From Glomus cerebriforme (lineage: Eukaryota; Glomeromycota; Glomeromycetes; Glomerales; Glomeraceae): a DNA stretch of 24,301 nt. The notes beneath the pieces were generated by a model. The model saw only the letters and a program-made list of their open reading frames with translations. It ran no database searches and was not told where the DNA came from. Location: contig QKYT01000487.1 of NCBI GenBank assembly GCA_003550305.1, positions 57,183 through 81,483 of the forward strand, given 5' to 3'. The position numbers and the translations under genes were made by a program. Positions 9,282-19,373 of the stretch are shown here, in pieces. Within the stretch, counting starts at the first letter, position 1. Each line of letters opens with the position of its first letter.

Positions 9282-9957
9282 CTGGATGGAAAAAAACCTG
9301 CGTTTATCATATTTTCGTGATACGATCACGCATCCTAATTCTCTCGTTCGCCCATCCTAATACGGGCTAATTTAGGGCTCTGCTTCGACAAATTAGTCGA
9401 TTACTTGATTTTTCAGCAAAAATTATTTGACTGCAGAATAACTCTGATAAAAGCATGCTAGGTTGTAATTCTTTTTATTGTGGAATTTATTATTACGACT
9501 CTTGCTTACAATACTCAAGGGCGAAACTGTTAGAGATAAAGGAATTGATCATGTTTGGAATACAATAACACCTTCTTAAGACACTCACAACATTCTCGTG
9601 CGGGCATGTGTATCATAGAATTTGCATCGAGAAATGTCCTTTCTCTGATTATAACAAAAGTGTAACGCTGTGACAATTTACAATTATCCTCGGCTATATC
9701 CAACTTGCTGGGCAACATAGATTCACCGATGGAAATTTATGTAGAACTCTTGACAAATTATCCCATCCGGTCCTAGCATGAAAAAGATAGATAACTAAAG
9801 AAATCTCTACCGATAAATCGTCTGATAAAACACAGGGAGACGATTAATAGAGAAGAATCATCTACGCTAAACAAAACTTATCAAAGTTCGATGTTCCGGA
9901 AATTAGTAAAGCTTCAAAAGAAATGGTCACAGATACAGATATTTTTACTACTCTAAT
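9282..9957. other. Intergenic or decayed coding DNA
   Basis: Composition remains less AT-rich than the window average. A minus-strand frame (9718-9530, 62 codons, with ARECCECLKK) starts from a non-ATG codon and shows no splice sites or domain. It is more likely chance or relic than gene. Near 9330-9380 there are short repeats of the form cgcatcctaat/cccatcctaat. Nothing else is supported. Confidence 0.35.
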
Positions 9958-10795
9958 AAGTTTGACCTAGCCGAATTAAAAAATGAAGATGCAACATGGA
10001 ATGTTATATAATGTTATTTAGCTGTTATTTTAATTTTGGTGAAGCTTTATACAATTGATACAAGGAGTTAATCTCTGTACATGGTAAAGTAGTAGAAGCA
10101 AGTTCTTGATTTAAGGGCGAGGTTAGGAAAGAGATTTATTTCGAAACCAATTTACTGATGACGCTTTGCAAAAGAAAGAAAAGAACTGAAAAAGACTATA
10201 AGCTTTTTACTGGCATTGGAATTAAAAGCGAAGTTAGCACAAATTAGGTAAGATCCATTTTAAATATATCTCAAGACAATGTTGATCGTGTAATTGTTGA
10301 AGTGTTAAAACAAAATAACGTTTGTTTATAGTTTACTATGCCACATTATTGCGCTTCGAACTTGAGGCTGAGAATGCTGAGGATAAGGCCGACTTAAATA
10401 CGAAAATAAAAATTAAAACAGATATAGAGGGAAATGCCGAGTCTAAAGCCAAATTGTGAAGCCAGAACAAGCCGTTGATAAAATTGAGAAGCAGGATCAA
10501 ATTATTAATTATTCACAATGAGAGTTCAGAATGAAATCCAGTTAATGTTCCCAAACAGATAGTAGATATACTGATTGCCATCAGCAAATCTATCTCCTAT
10601 GAGGATCAACGCATCTATGCAAAGCCTGAATTAGTACAGGGTAGTGATGATGGTTCGTTGGAGATTCTTGAATTCATAGATTCAGAGTGTAAGAACATGT
10701 TCACGAATGAGATAATAAGAACTAGTTTCGAGAGAAAAACTTTTCGGAGTGCTTCTTTAGTTGCATCTGATTCATCATGTGAAAATGATCGATAA
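9958..10795 (+). pseudogene. Pseudogene of a coiled-coil protein
   Basis: Several plus-strand pieces have the heptad-like Glu/Lys/Leu/Ala character of a coiled coil. They are KFDLAELKNEDA (from 9958), then ERKELKK...LELKAKLAQIR up to 10247, then after a likely intron (10248-10331, GTAAGA..TTTATAG) LRFELEAENAEDKADL from 10349. The last frame meets TGA at 10457 and again at 10532 (ESSE-stop-NPVNVPK). Between them another frame reads PEQAVDKIEKQDQ, so compensating indels are likely. From 10535 the original frame is open for 86 codons with acidic, Ser-rich composition and ends CENDR at 10793-10795. Coiled-coil proteins of this style are common in Rhizophagus, from memory. The function is unknown, and the copy is clearly disrupted. 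Confidence 0.6.
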
Positions 10796-11387
10796 AAATT
10801 TAACAAAATTAGAATCTGAGAAATATATGACATTTATAGACTTGGGAATACAGTATCTTGCCATCTATCCATCAATTTATTCAGAACAAAATCCATCAGA
10901 TAGCTCTCGTCTTACTCTATCTAATCTGCATAAGTCCAATTACTGATATAATTAACACGAATTTTCTGCATCATTATTTTAATAAACAGGTGATTATATA
11001 TGACCTCATATTTTAATATCTTTTCTTATCATAACTATCATCATGAAAATTTTGGTTATGACTCTCGGTTATTAAATTAAGTTATTGTATATTAAAAATG
11101 TGATCTGAAATTAATAGTATATTTAATATTAGATAATTATTATATGCAACTTTTCTTAGTTTTATATGTTAAAGTTAAATTTTAAAAGTTTCTTACATAA
11201 ATAACATGGGGATATTTAATAGATTTAAATAACCATTTATATAATTTATTAATTTGAACGAAATCAATCGGGTCAATCAGATTTTCAATTGTCCCGTTTC
11301 CAATTATTTTTTTTTTATATAAGTAAAAATTTATTGATAAAAAATTTCAAACTAATTCATCACTGAATACAAAGTTATTTATTAAGA
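10796..11387. other. AT-rich spacer before F-box gene 2
   Basis: A 61-codon plus-strand frame (10761-10946) overlaps the end of the coiled-coil pseudogene in another frame, has no domain, and is not called. From 10950 on the DNA is very AT-rich with nothing recognisable. Confidence 0.45.
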
Positions 11388-11409
11388 TATTGAAAATACA
11401 TAATAATAA
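11388..11409 (-). other. 3'-flank block shared by the two F-box genes (copy 2)
   Basis: On the minus strand these 22 bases match 21 of 22 positions of 4704-4725, downstream of F-box gene 1. It begins about 16 bp after the stop codon of gene 2. It is probably part of the 3' UTR duplicated with the gene. Confidence 0.4.
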
Positions 11410-11425
11410 AATAAAATACAATTAC

Positions 11426-12853
11426 TTAAGACTTTTTTTGAATCCATTCAAATTCATCAAAAGTAGTCCCAGAAATATCATTATCATATTTTTTAACTAT
11501 TCCTTTTTCTTTATATTTGATAATTAAATTATTAATATTTTTATGATTAGTAAAAATTCGAATTGTTTGTAATAAAATAGGATGTCTATCATTCCAATTA
11601 TCAAAAAATACTTTTAAAGAATCTAAGTTATATTCTTTAAAAGAATTAGAACATAATTTAAATTTAAATAAACTAGCTGGTGATGATTTAGCCAAAGTTT
11701 GAAATAAACCATTCCAATTGATCATAATATTACGATCAACAATAATACATAATCCATTCAAATAATGACAATTATTTAATAATTTTTCTAATTCTAGAAT
11801 ATTACTATTTCTTATCAATAGTTTAAGATAATTAAGTCTTGGACAATTTTGATAAATAGCCTGGATAATTCTTTTATTATTAACATCATCATGATTTATA
11901 TAATCAATATTTATTTCAATAAGGTATCCACTTGTACTTTTAATTAAGCTTGTTAAAACTTTGATTGGTACATTACTAGCTTTTAAAACACGTAAAAATG
12001 GTAATGATGATTTCTCTAAATAATCCCATTCCATCAATTTGATATATGTGTCACCCAATTCTAATCTTTTTAAGTTTACAAAAAATGAAGGAATGATTTT
12101 AAATGGTTTAGTTATCTTTAAATTTTGTACGGTATTTGCATGTTCGATCAAGGAATTTTCGAGAATTATACAAAATGATTCATCTCTATTTTGTTGATAA
12201 TAATCGATAAAACGTATATTTTGTAAGTTTTTTTGAGCTTCTATTAAATTAACAATTCCGTAATTATTATTAAATAATCCAATAAAAAGATTAATTTCTT
12301 TAACATATTTGCATATCTCTGTTAATCCAATTAAAATATTATCATTTATGCTAGCATGACAACTAAGGAATTCAATATCTGAAAAGCAGTGTTTGGCTTT
12401 AGGATTAAGATGTATTGGATAATTAAATTGAATAGGTATATAAAGATGTTTATATTTTATATTTTCATTGATAAAAAGGTTGAATATTTCATTTTCAAGT
12501 ATAGATATAGATTCTTCATCACTAGCAGACCGTTCAATTATAATTTTGATTTTATATAAATTTAAATGTCTACAAAAACTAATATAATCAAATAAAGGTC
12601 TCTGATATGAGTTCGTCCAGCCTTGACTTTTCAAGTTGTTTTTTGATTCATCTGATAAATGTGAAATAATTACGTTTAATAAAAGTAATTCCTTTTCTTT
12701 ATGCTTTAAATATTTCCAAGGATTTTTCCATAAAATTGGAATAATAATTTCACACCAAATTTTATTAACTGAAAGGCATGAAGAAAGAGACCTTTTATCA
12801 TTTTGCAATTCTTCAAATATCAAATAAAGAATATCTCTGTTTAGCTTTGACAT
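11426..12853 (-). CDS. F-box protein with degenerate LRR-like repeats (gene 2)
   Basis: Intronless gene for 475 residues starting MSKLNRDILYLIFEEL. Residues about 3-46 are the F-box, predicted to bind Skp1 of an SCF E3 ubiquitin ligase. Leu/Ile/Asn-rich LRR-like segments follow (FVNLKRLELGD, NCPRLNYLKLLIRNSN, SLKVFFDNW). The protein ends TFDEFEWIQKKS. It aligns end to end with the protein at 3232-4653, with identical blocks such as IIPILWKNPWKY and NNKRIIQAIYQNCP. The pair are intact, diverged duplicates in inverted, convergent orientation. Overall identity is about 60% by eye, and the middle (residues about 100-130 and 275-310) varies most. That would fit diversification of target binding, though this is inference. 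The leader contains A/T homopolymers and an ambiguous base at 12866. Plus-strand open frames over the same DNA are shadows. Confidence 0.93.
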   Translation of the reverse strand: MSKLNRDILYLIFEELQNDKRSLSSCLSVNKIWCEIIIPILWKNPWKYLKHKEKELLLLNVIISHLSDESKNNLKSQGWTNSYQRPLFDYISFCRHLNLYKIKIIIERSASDEESISILENEIFNLFINENIKYKHLYIPIQFNYPIHLNPKAKHCFSDIEFLSCHASINDNILIGLTEICKYVKEINLFIGLFNNNYGIVNLIEAQKNLQNIRFIDYYQQNRDESFCIILENSLIEHANTVQNLKITKPFKIIPSFFVNLKRLELGDTYIKLMEWDYLEKSSLPFLRVLKASNVPIKVLTSLIKSTSGYLIEINIDYINHDDVNNKRIIQAIYQNCPRLNYLKLLIRNSNILELEKLLNNCHYLNGLCIIVDRNIMINWNGLFQTLAKSSPASLFKFKLCSNSFKEYNLDSLKVFFDNWNDRHPILLQTIRIFTNHKNINNLIIKYKEKGIVKKYDNDISGTTFDEFEWIQKKS

Positions 12854-12947
12854 TTTTTATTTATTNTTTTTTTTTTTTTAAAGAAAAAAAAATAATTTGA
12901 AAGTACGCAACTTAACTTTAACCATTTATTTGTGGCATTTAGTGACA

Positions 12948-12969
12948 TGTAGTACAATGCATTTGATGA
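12948..12969 (-). promoter_or_regulatory. Upstream block shared by the two F-box genes (copy 2)
   Basis: On the minus strand this reads TCATCAAATGCATTGTACTACA, slightly over 20 bases in all, and matches 3096-3117 at 20 of 22 positions. It lies 94 bp before the F-box gene 2 start codon. The leader between it and the ATG is not otherwise clearly conserved between the two genes. A promoter or leader role is inferred. Confidence 0.5.
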
Positions 12970-13292
12970 TACTGGAACATGCAAGGCATATTGTACATCC
13001 GTGCTACGAAAATTCTTCAGTCTACTACTGCCTTTGGAGCGAGGTGTACGTTCGCGATTTAACGGCCTTATTGGGTAGTTTTAGTGACGCTGCTTTCAGA
13101 CCGTAATTAAACTTCGCTGGATATCGGTTCAGCAGTGACATAATTCATGTCCCGTCTATGCAAACAGTCTCACGTAGATAAGTAACTAATCGTAGTGCAC
13201 TTTCTACGTTTGCCTCTTCATCTTTTGTCTGCAGATTAAATGAAAATACTTTGTCATCATAAACGTGGATGAGTGTTGACATAAAATTTTAG

Positions 13293-13509
13293 GATGTAAT
13301 ATATGGATGGGCCAAAAAGTTTGTAATAACTTTTAAATTTATTTCTCCATCTGATCTAAAACTACCCAAATTACATTCGTGGGTATACAATAAATGGATA
13401 TACTACAGAAACTTACGAAAACCTTCACAAAAACTTCGTTAAAATACCCTATCGGATGAGCAATAAAAAAGATATTGAAATTCAACTTTTACAAACTGTA
13501 AGTGTTTAG
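13293..13509 (+). pseudogene. Truncated transposase relic (Plavaka/KDZ-like)
   Basis: Two frames carry adjoining pieces of one protein. The first (from 13293, just after a TTTTAG acceptor-like site) reads DVIYGWAKKF...SDLKLPKLHSWVY to about 13391. The second (13360-13509) then supplies INGYTTETYENLHKNFVKIP and YRMSNKKDIEIQLLQT, ending at a consensus donor GTAAGT (13498). The motif order LPKLHSW..INGYTTETYE..LHK..YRMSNK matches, from memory, the C-terminal half of fungal Plavaka/KDZ-type (CACTA-related) transposases. Those normally have a dozen or so residues between the two pieces, so a small deletion with frameshift near 13390 is likely. No ends, target duplication or remaining domains were found, so this is a dead fragment. 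Confidence 0.55.
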
Positions 13510-13829
13510 TAATCAGCAAATTTTATCTAGATCAAATACGGGTATCATTTTACTCAGACAAATACTTGCTCCATTTATCAATCTAATGTGCAAGCATGTT
13601 TATTTACCTCTTCTTCTGATGGTAGTGCACCAAAGACAGATCCTATTAAACTCGTACTTTGCTTCTGTCCAATATCTTCAATTTCGTCATCCGTGCTTAG
13701 TTGTGATATCATTGCGCACTTTGTCGTGTTAAATGTTTTTTCTATACAAGAAAAACGAAAAAAAATCAGTATACTGTACTGTATAATTCTTAGTCATGAA
13801 ACACGCATACTAGCAATCAAAGTTGGGAG
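13510..13829. other. Sequence after the transposase relic, not identified
   Basis: Two overlapping plus-strand frames (13502-13732 and 13588-13848) are open for 76 and 86 codons. Neither starts with a well-placed ATG or shows a domain. They may be remains of the same mobile element's DNA. I do not call a gene. Confidence 0.35.
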
Positions 13830-14040
13830 GTTGTCAGGTTGGGCATAAATCCCTTAATCCCTACAGCAAAAGACCTTGCCACAAACAGCACGCAGTGGCT
13901 AATTGGTATAGTAACTGTTAATGAAAAGAGACAAAAGATGGATCGTCTGGAACGAATGGTAGCACCGACAATTAACCCAACTTGTGGATGCGCCCACCTC
14001 AAAAAGTCGGACCACATGGGTTCTGTCGAATAATCACTAA
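13830..14040. repeat. GC-richer block open on both strands, probable dispersed repeat
   Basis: This block is clearly less AT-rich than its surroundings and open on both strands (plus 13839-14033, minus 14017-13817). That pattern arises when stop codons are scarce from base composition and is not evidence for two genes. Within it, TGGCTAATTGGTATAGTAAC (13896-13915) resembles a tRNA A-box/D-arm, which would suit a SINE head. No acceptable B-box or tRNA fold follows at the proper distance, so the SINE idea is weak. No domain is recognised in either frame. Confidence 0.3.
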
Positions 14041-16767
14041 CAGAACGTGCTCAATTCTAGGACAAAAACGATAAAATATAGGAGGACGTTCACAATATCT
14101 GTTGTGCTATGGAAGATGAATAAATTTGAAAAGGTTAATAAATTTGAGAAATTTGTTGCTGTAAATTGCGAAGTTGAGTCTGTTGTATATTGTTAGTCAG
14201 CTCCGTTCCGAATCGAGTTATCCGCTACTCAGAAAAATACAAATGATTTTTATTACTTTATCATAAAAATGAATAATAATGTATGATTCTTCTCGCTTGT
14301 TAAGAATTAATAAAATTTTCTTTTTAACTTTGGATTAAACCTTTTTAAATTTTACTACCCTTTCCCAGAAAACCATTGAAAAGCTTGAATGTCGCTAGTA
14401 AGTTTCTATCTTGTTAATGCATGACTTTATAAACCATCGATAGACGATTCAAATCCTCCTCAGAATATTGGTCGTGACGATACACATAATGGGGAAGTCT
14501 CTCAACTTGGGAAGAATTTTATCGCAAGAGACACCCCATACAACTATTTATGTATGTTACAATTCATTGAACGAAGATATTAGCGTACTTATTCGTGTTT
14601 TTTGTGAAAATAGCAATGAAAATCTAAGATTGATAAAATTTCACGAGAAATAAAATTTCAAGAGAAGTTGCAACAGGTCAGTGTTCTTTGTGTAAACTTT
14701 GGTGAATGATAGAACTGGAAGCAAATCGTGGTCACGGTTTGCGAAAGCTTCCAGCCACAGACCTAACGTACGGAGGGCAGTCTATTAACGATTTTAACCT
14801 CAACAGAAAACTTCTCAGACACAAAAATCCCAAATTTACCATTCATCTCCCTATAAAAAAATCTGGAAATAACTCCGATAAATGATCATTTTTTTTGATT
14901 TTTATTACGAAAAAATCCTTTGCAGCTAATACATATTATTATTACCAATAACTAAATTATCAATTATTTCAAGAAATTCAGCCCCGAACTGATCATCAGA
15001 TCATGAAATCTTCTCTTCGTTCAATTTACTTAACAGTGTGATAGAGAAACTGCGTCATTTTACAGTATTTGTTTTTTATGTAACGTCCTCCCTCCACATG
15101 CATTCTTGCATTCTTTTGCAGCCTTGGATACATTAATTACACCTCAATACTGAGCGCACATGGGATATATCTATTGAATAGCGAAATGAAACTGGAGAAT
15201 AAGAGCAAAAGTCGAAAGTCAAAAGGTGAAACTATCAAAATGTTTTGGTTAACAGTTTCGACTCGAAGTGGGCGGATGTGCATGAAATTCATTTATAGAA
15301 ATCAAATGGATTTCCTAATTTTTATAATGGGCACTTGATTTTGGGGAAAAGATTTAGAACATCTAATGGAAATTGGATAAGTTACTGCTATGGATGCCAG
15401 AGTACTGTACCTCTTCGACTAATGATACTTCCCTTAACTGAATCTGAATCCATTTTGAGATTTTATTTTAACAAAGGATGATATATACCAATTCTGTAGC
15501 TCGACGAAAGGTAATTTAACAATAGAATTTATAGAATATTAAAAGTTTTATATACAGTTAAACGTATAAGAAGTTGAACATTCGTTTTTCTTAAAAAAAA
15601 AAAAATGATAACTTATTCTTTAGACGATCAAAACAGACGTTGAACCGATAGAAATCGATATTTGAAATTTATGTAAATTCGGTTCAGTTTCAATCCAACC
15701 AAACTTTCGCATCGAAAATTCCAGTCATTCTGCGAGTAATAATAATGATTAACGGAGAATTTGAAAACTATTACAAATATAATTACAAAAGGTAAAAACA
15801 ATCAAAGCTATGATGAAATTTATTTTAATAAATCGATCTTCTATTATAAGCTTTTTATGTCGAGATTTAATAAATTCTAGGCGCGCAAAACCATTTATGG
15901 GATGTTTTATTGAACGTTTTTAACATTTCATTAATACAGTATATCAATGATAAAGTTTGATTTTATTATTATTAACATTCTAAATCGGGAAAACAGTATG
16001 ATATTGGTATTTTGTATTTTGTATTTTAACATGGGTAATATTTAAATTAAATATCTTTAATTGTTGTCTTGTTAGTATAAAACGAACATAATTATGGGCT
16101 AATCGGATGTAGTTACTCCTTATTTACCGGAGATAAAATATATGTCCGGTATTAATTTTTAACAGATGATCATAATGAATGATTTATAATGTACGACAAC
16201 AAAGATCAGTTCAGCAAATATATACATTACAATGCGAGCCGCATATCAACTATCGGAGTTTTCCTGCGAAATCCCTTGCGTAGAGCTGTCAACCATATTG
16301 TTCGGTGATCAACGAACTCCGGAGGTTTCAAATAAATAATAAATATTCTAATAATGACGATCAAAAATTGATAAATGAATTTGGGCTAACTTGTTTTAAA
16401 CCTATGGTGGGTTACCATCACTAATTAAGGTTAGTAAATTAGCTGAATTATTATTGGTTGTAGACTTTTTTTTTTTTTTTTTTTAATAATTTCGTAGGTG
16501 ATGCAGAAAAATGTTGTAATTCAAGAGAGTACTTTGAATTAATGATATTAATTGAAGTGAATATTTGACCAGACTTACAAACATTAACTCTTGATTGAAA
16601 CCATGATAACATTTATTATATCATAATCACAATATTTCTATCCAAATAGAAAAAAAAAAAATTTTTAACGCATACATGTATAAACGCTTTATTTATTTAT
16701 TTTATTTATATAAACATAACAATATCTTAATGTTTTAACTTAGTAAATAAAATTCATATATATTTTT
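14041..16767. other. Long stretch with only weak coding traces
   Basis: Up to about 15.5 kb the composition is moderately GC-richer and holds broken frames. One at 14468-14653 (61 codons, first in-frame ATG about 14489) contains ETPHTTIYVCYNSLNED. One at 15186-15422 starts MKLENKSKSRKSKGETIK and is interrupted by TGA at 15336 and a TAA before continuing as WGKDLEHLMEI. Neither is identified; both look like decayed genes. From 15.5 to 16.77 kb the DNA is AT-rich with a 16-T tract near 16470 and no gene. Confidence 0.4.
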
Positions 16768-16802
16768 GAACTTGCATAATCATAATTTAATTATGCAAGT
16801 TC
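16768..16802. repeat. Perfect 13-bp-stem hairpin downstream of the HMG gene
   Basis: gaacttgcataat (16768-16780) is followed by a 9-base loop and its exact reverse complement (16790-16802). It lies about 250 bp past the stop codon of the minus-strand HMG gene. It could sit in that gene's 3' UTR or just beyond it. A termination or RNA-stability role is only a guess. Confidence 0.7.
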
Positions 16803-17047
16803 TTAAATTCTAGGAAAAAAATCTATTGTATTTTTTTTTGCGAATCCAAAATAAATGAATACTATCGAAAAGAGAAAAAAAAATAATATACAGTATAGTA
16901 TACGTATATACATGTTTATGAGAGTAACAATATAAAAAAAGAAAATAAATGTACAAATGAAAATAAAAAAAAAATACATTGTAGAAATTTATCATTAAAG
17001 GGTAGATATAAAAGGTAAAGGTAAATATATACATATACGTATACGGT

Positions 17048-17752
17048 TCATATTTCTTGTTGTAGTATTTGGTCAGGTCGAATATAATCGGTACTTTCAA
17101 ACTGAAAAATTTCTTCAACAGCAGAATGTAAAAAATCATATTTTGATTGTGGTGTTTGGTAGTCAGAAGGTTGAAATGGTAATAATTCATAGTTGAAATA
17201 TGGAAAGATTGGAGATGGTATAAAAGTATTATAAGGGTTTGGATGATGATAATAACTAAAAATATTTGAATTTATATCATCTGCATTGGTGGATGATAAA
17301 TTTTTGGTTTCATTCTTGGAATTTATGGGATTTTTTTTTCCTTTTTTGGGACCGTTTTTTTTACGAGATTGAACGGGTACAACTCCATATTTCGACTTGT
17401 GGAGTTTGTTTGCTTCCTGAGAAAGATTTCTATAGAAATCCTTGACATGAGGTTCTTCAAGCTTCCATCTTTCAGAGATAATTCCTGAAATATCAGTCAT
17501 AGCAAACGAAAGATTTCGTCGTTGCAATTCACGCACGTAAACTTGTCGATAAATCATAAAACTGTTTGCCGCCTTTGATTTTACGATATTTTTCTTAGTT
17601 TTTAGTATTTCATTTGGAGTAATATCTGGAGGGAAAGGTAATTTGAAGTTTGGATGGTTGTTTGTGGCTCTCTTCATACGTGCCGCTTTATTTCGAGAGG
17701 TCGCCGCCGGTTTTCCTGTAGGACCGTCTTCAACGAAAATAAGTTCTTCCAT
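17048..17752 (-). CDS. MATA-HMG-type HMG-box DNA-binding protein
   Basis: Intronless gene for 234 residues, predicted nuclear transcription factor. Residues about 58-122 form an HMG box. It opens with KAANSFMIYRQ (helix 1) and has ISGIISERWKLEE with the conserved Trp (helix 2) and VKDFYRNLSQEANKLHKSKY (helix 3). The spacing and NSF-x-x-YR start fit the MATA-HMG (SOX-like, sex-locus-type) family, which is strongly expanded in Rhizophagus. A basic cluster follows the box (residues 130-141, RKKNGPKKGKKN) and can serve as nuclear localisation signal. The N-terminal 57 residues contain an LPFPPDITPNEIL stretch common before this domain. The C-terminal 80 residues are Tyr/Pro/Phe/Gln-rich and may activate transcription (inferred). 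Being one of many copies, it need not act in mating. No neighbour suggests a mating locus. Confidence 0.92.
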   Translation of the reverse strand: MEELIFVEDGPTGKPAATSRNKAARMKRATNNHPNFKLPFPPDITPNEILKTKKNIVKSKAANSFMIYRQVYVRELQRRNLSFAMTDISGIISERWKLEEPHVKDFYRNLSQEANKLHKSKYGVVPVQSRKKNGPKKGKKNPINSKNETKNLSSTNADDINSNIFSYYHHPNPYNTFIPSPIFPYFNYELLPFQPSDYQTPQSKYDFLHSAVEEIFQFESTDYIRPDQILQQEI

Positions 17753-19265
17753 AATTAATGAATTAAAAGAAAAAAGATGTTTATTGTTATTGTTACCGTG
17801 ACTTTTTTTTTGAAGTCAAGAGAAAATATTCTTTGTAAACAATGTCTTTTTATAATGAAAAACCTGTAAGGAAAAAAAAACCGACAAAAGTACTGTTTAA
17901 ATAATACCCATGTCATACAATATAAATTTAAATTTTTAAGTCCTAAACGTAATCATAAATGTGACCATTACATACATATCCGTATCAGGTATATTAGTAT
18001 TAGTACGAGTGATAATATAAACAAAATTTTTCTACTTGAATTGATCACCATAAATATTTACCATATCGGTTAAAAAGATATATAAAAGTACTGCAAAGGT
18101 TGTTTATGTCGGTATATTAAAGGAATTATTTTCCATATGACTCATGCATGAGAAGAAAAAAAATTCACGTTCATATTATATTTTAACGCGTCTTCTGATT
18201 AGATGAGATGAAACAAAATAGCAAATTTACACAAACATATGCGTTATGTAGACGAAAAAAAAATTTTTTTTTCCACAAGATTCTTCTAAATTTTGGGCTG
18301 ATTATTTATTTCTCGCATATTATTAACCAAATCTCTTTCACAAAAATAACGGCTAATTTGAATCCGGAGTATTATTATAAATATTTTTTTTTTTAAAGTA
18401 AATAATGTCATACAGTTACACCGACAGTTTTCATGGGCAAAATCGCGCGATATTACTAGCCATAAGATAAAGTTGATTATATTATTCCCTATTAAATGAA
18501 AATTAATTCAATATACATACAAAATTAGAGAAATAATAAGCACATAAAAATTCACCTTCCAAATAAAGCCTCTTTACGATAAAAAATAATTTCTTTACCT
18601 AAATTAAAACAAGTTTTATATTACACATGGCGTATTTATTACATAAATTTCTATAAAGATAAGGAAAAAGAAGGAGAACGCTCCGAAATAATGAACTTTT
18701 TTGGACGTGGTTTTAATAGTAAAAAAAAACAATGTACCTTGTACAGTACATTCAAATTCCATAAATGTATCACTTGTAGATCTTTGTTCAATTTTTCCCC
18801 ATTATTTGGATATATTTCAATTTTGAAAGAAATAATGAATTAATTTTTTTTGATTATATAATATATATATTCAAAAAAATCAAAATTATTTCGAGACAAT
18901 GTACAAATTATATCGTGATTTCATCACGCAATGCATTATTGTTTCTGGATTATAGAAATGTATTTAAATTTTGTGACACACTTATGTAATTTATCTTGTA
19001 AAGAACTTTGGTTTAATTCCTAATATAAAAATTTCCATATATATGAATAAATATAAATTGATTAAACTTTTAAATTCACATACACAGTGTTCTCTTAAAA
19101 AGGTAAACGTTCTTTTATCGTCGTCAAATCCGATTTAATCCGATAACGAATATAAATTCTCTGTACCGATAATGATAAGATGTTAATATGATCCTTACAG
19201 TATATACTGCATCTTAAACTGTAGTTATGTTTATAAACTAACCCAATCACTTTATTAAAAAATGA
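17753..19265. other. AT-rich intergenic DNA upstream of the HMG gene
   Basis: No gene is supported. A 62-codon plus-strand frame at 18208-18396 is Phe/Ile/Lys-rich, spans A/T homopolymers, and is not credible. Small features are a self-complementary atcgcgcgat near 18443 and cgtgat-ttc-atcacg near 18915. An aatgtac..gtacatt inverted pair lies near 18730-18750. The HMG promoter must lie just above 17752, but no clear TATA or initiator can be picked out in this composition. Confidence 0.45.
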
Positions 19266-19302
19266 ACAATCAGCCTATCCTAAACAATCAGCCTAATCCT
19301 AA
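19266..19302. repeat. Two-copy tandem repeat (18-19 bp unit)
   Basis: acaatcagcctatcctaa (19266-19283) is followed directly by the same unit with one inserted A (19284-19302). A third partial start (aaacaat) follows. This is a local duplication by slippage with no evident function. Confidence 0.8.
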
Positions 19303-19373
19303 ATAAACAATAGCATTGCCCATCATTTTTTATATGTGTGAAAATCACATGATATATATATTTTTTCAACATC

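Noticed and set aside
12636..12827. Plus-strand frame over F-box gene 2
   Set aside because: Antisense shadow of a well-supported coding region.
13817..14033. Genes on either strand of the GC-richer island
   Set aside because: Both strands are open at the same place, and neither frame has a domain or a well-placed ATG. Base composition explains it.
14380..14460. tRNA-like gattcaaatcctc
   Set aside because: The bases flanking the would-be T loop do not form a stem, and no cloverleaf fits.
16810..17190. 126-codon minus-strand frame overlapping the HMG gene
   Set aside because: It overlaps the 3' end of the HMG gene in another frame and is a Phe/Tyr/Ile-rich translation of AT-rich DNA.
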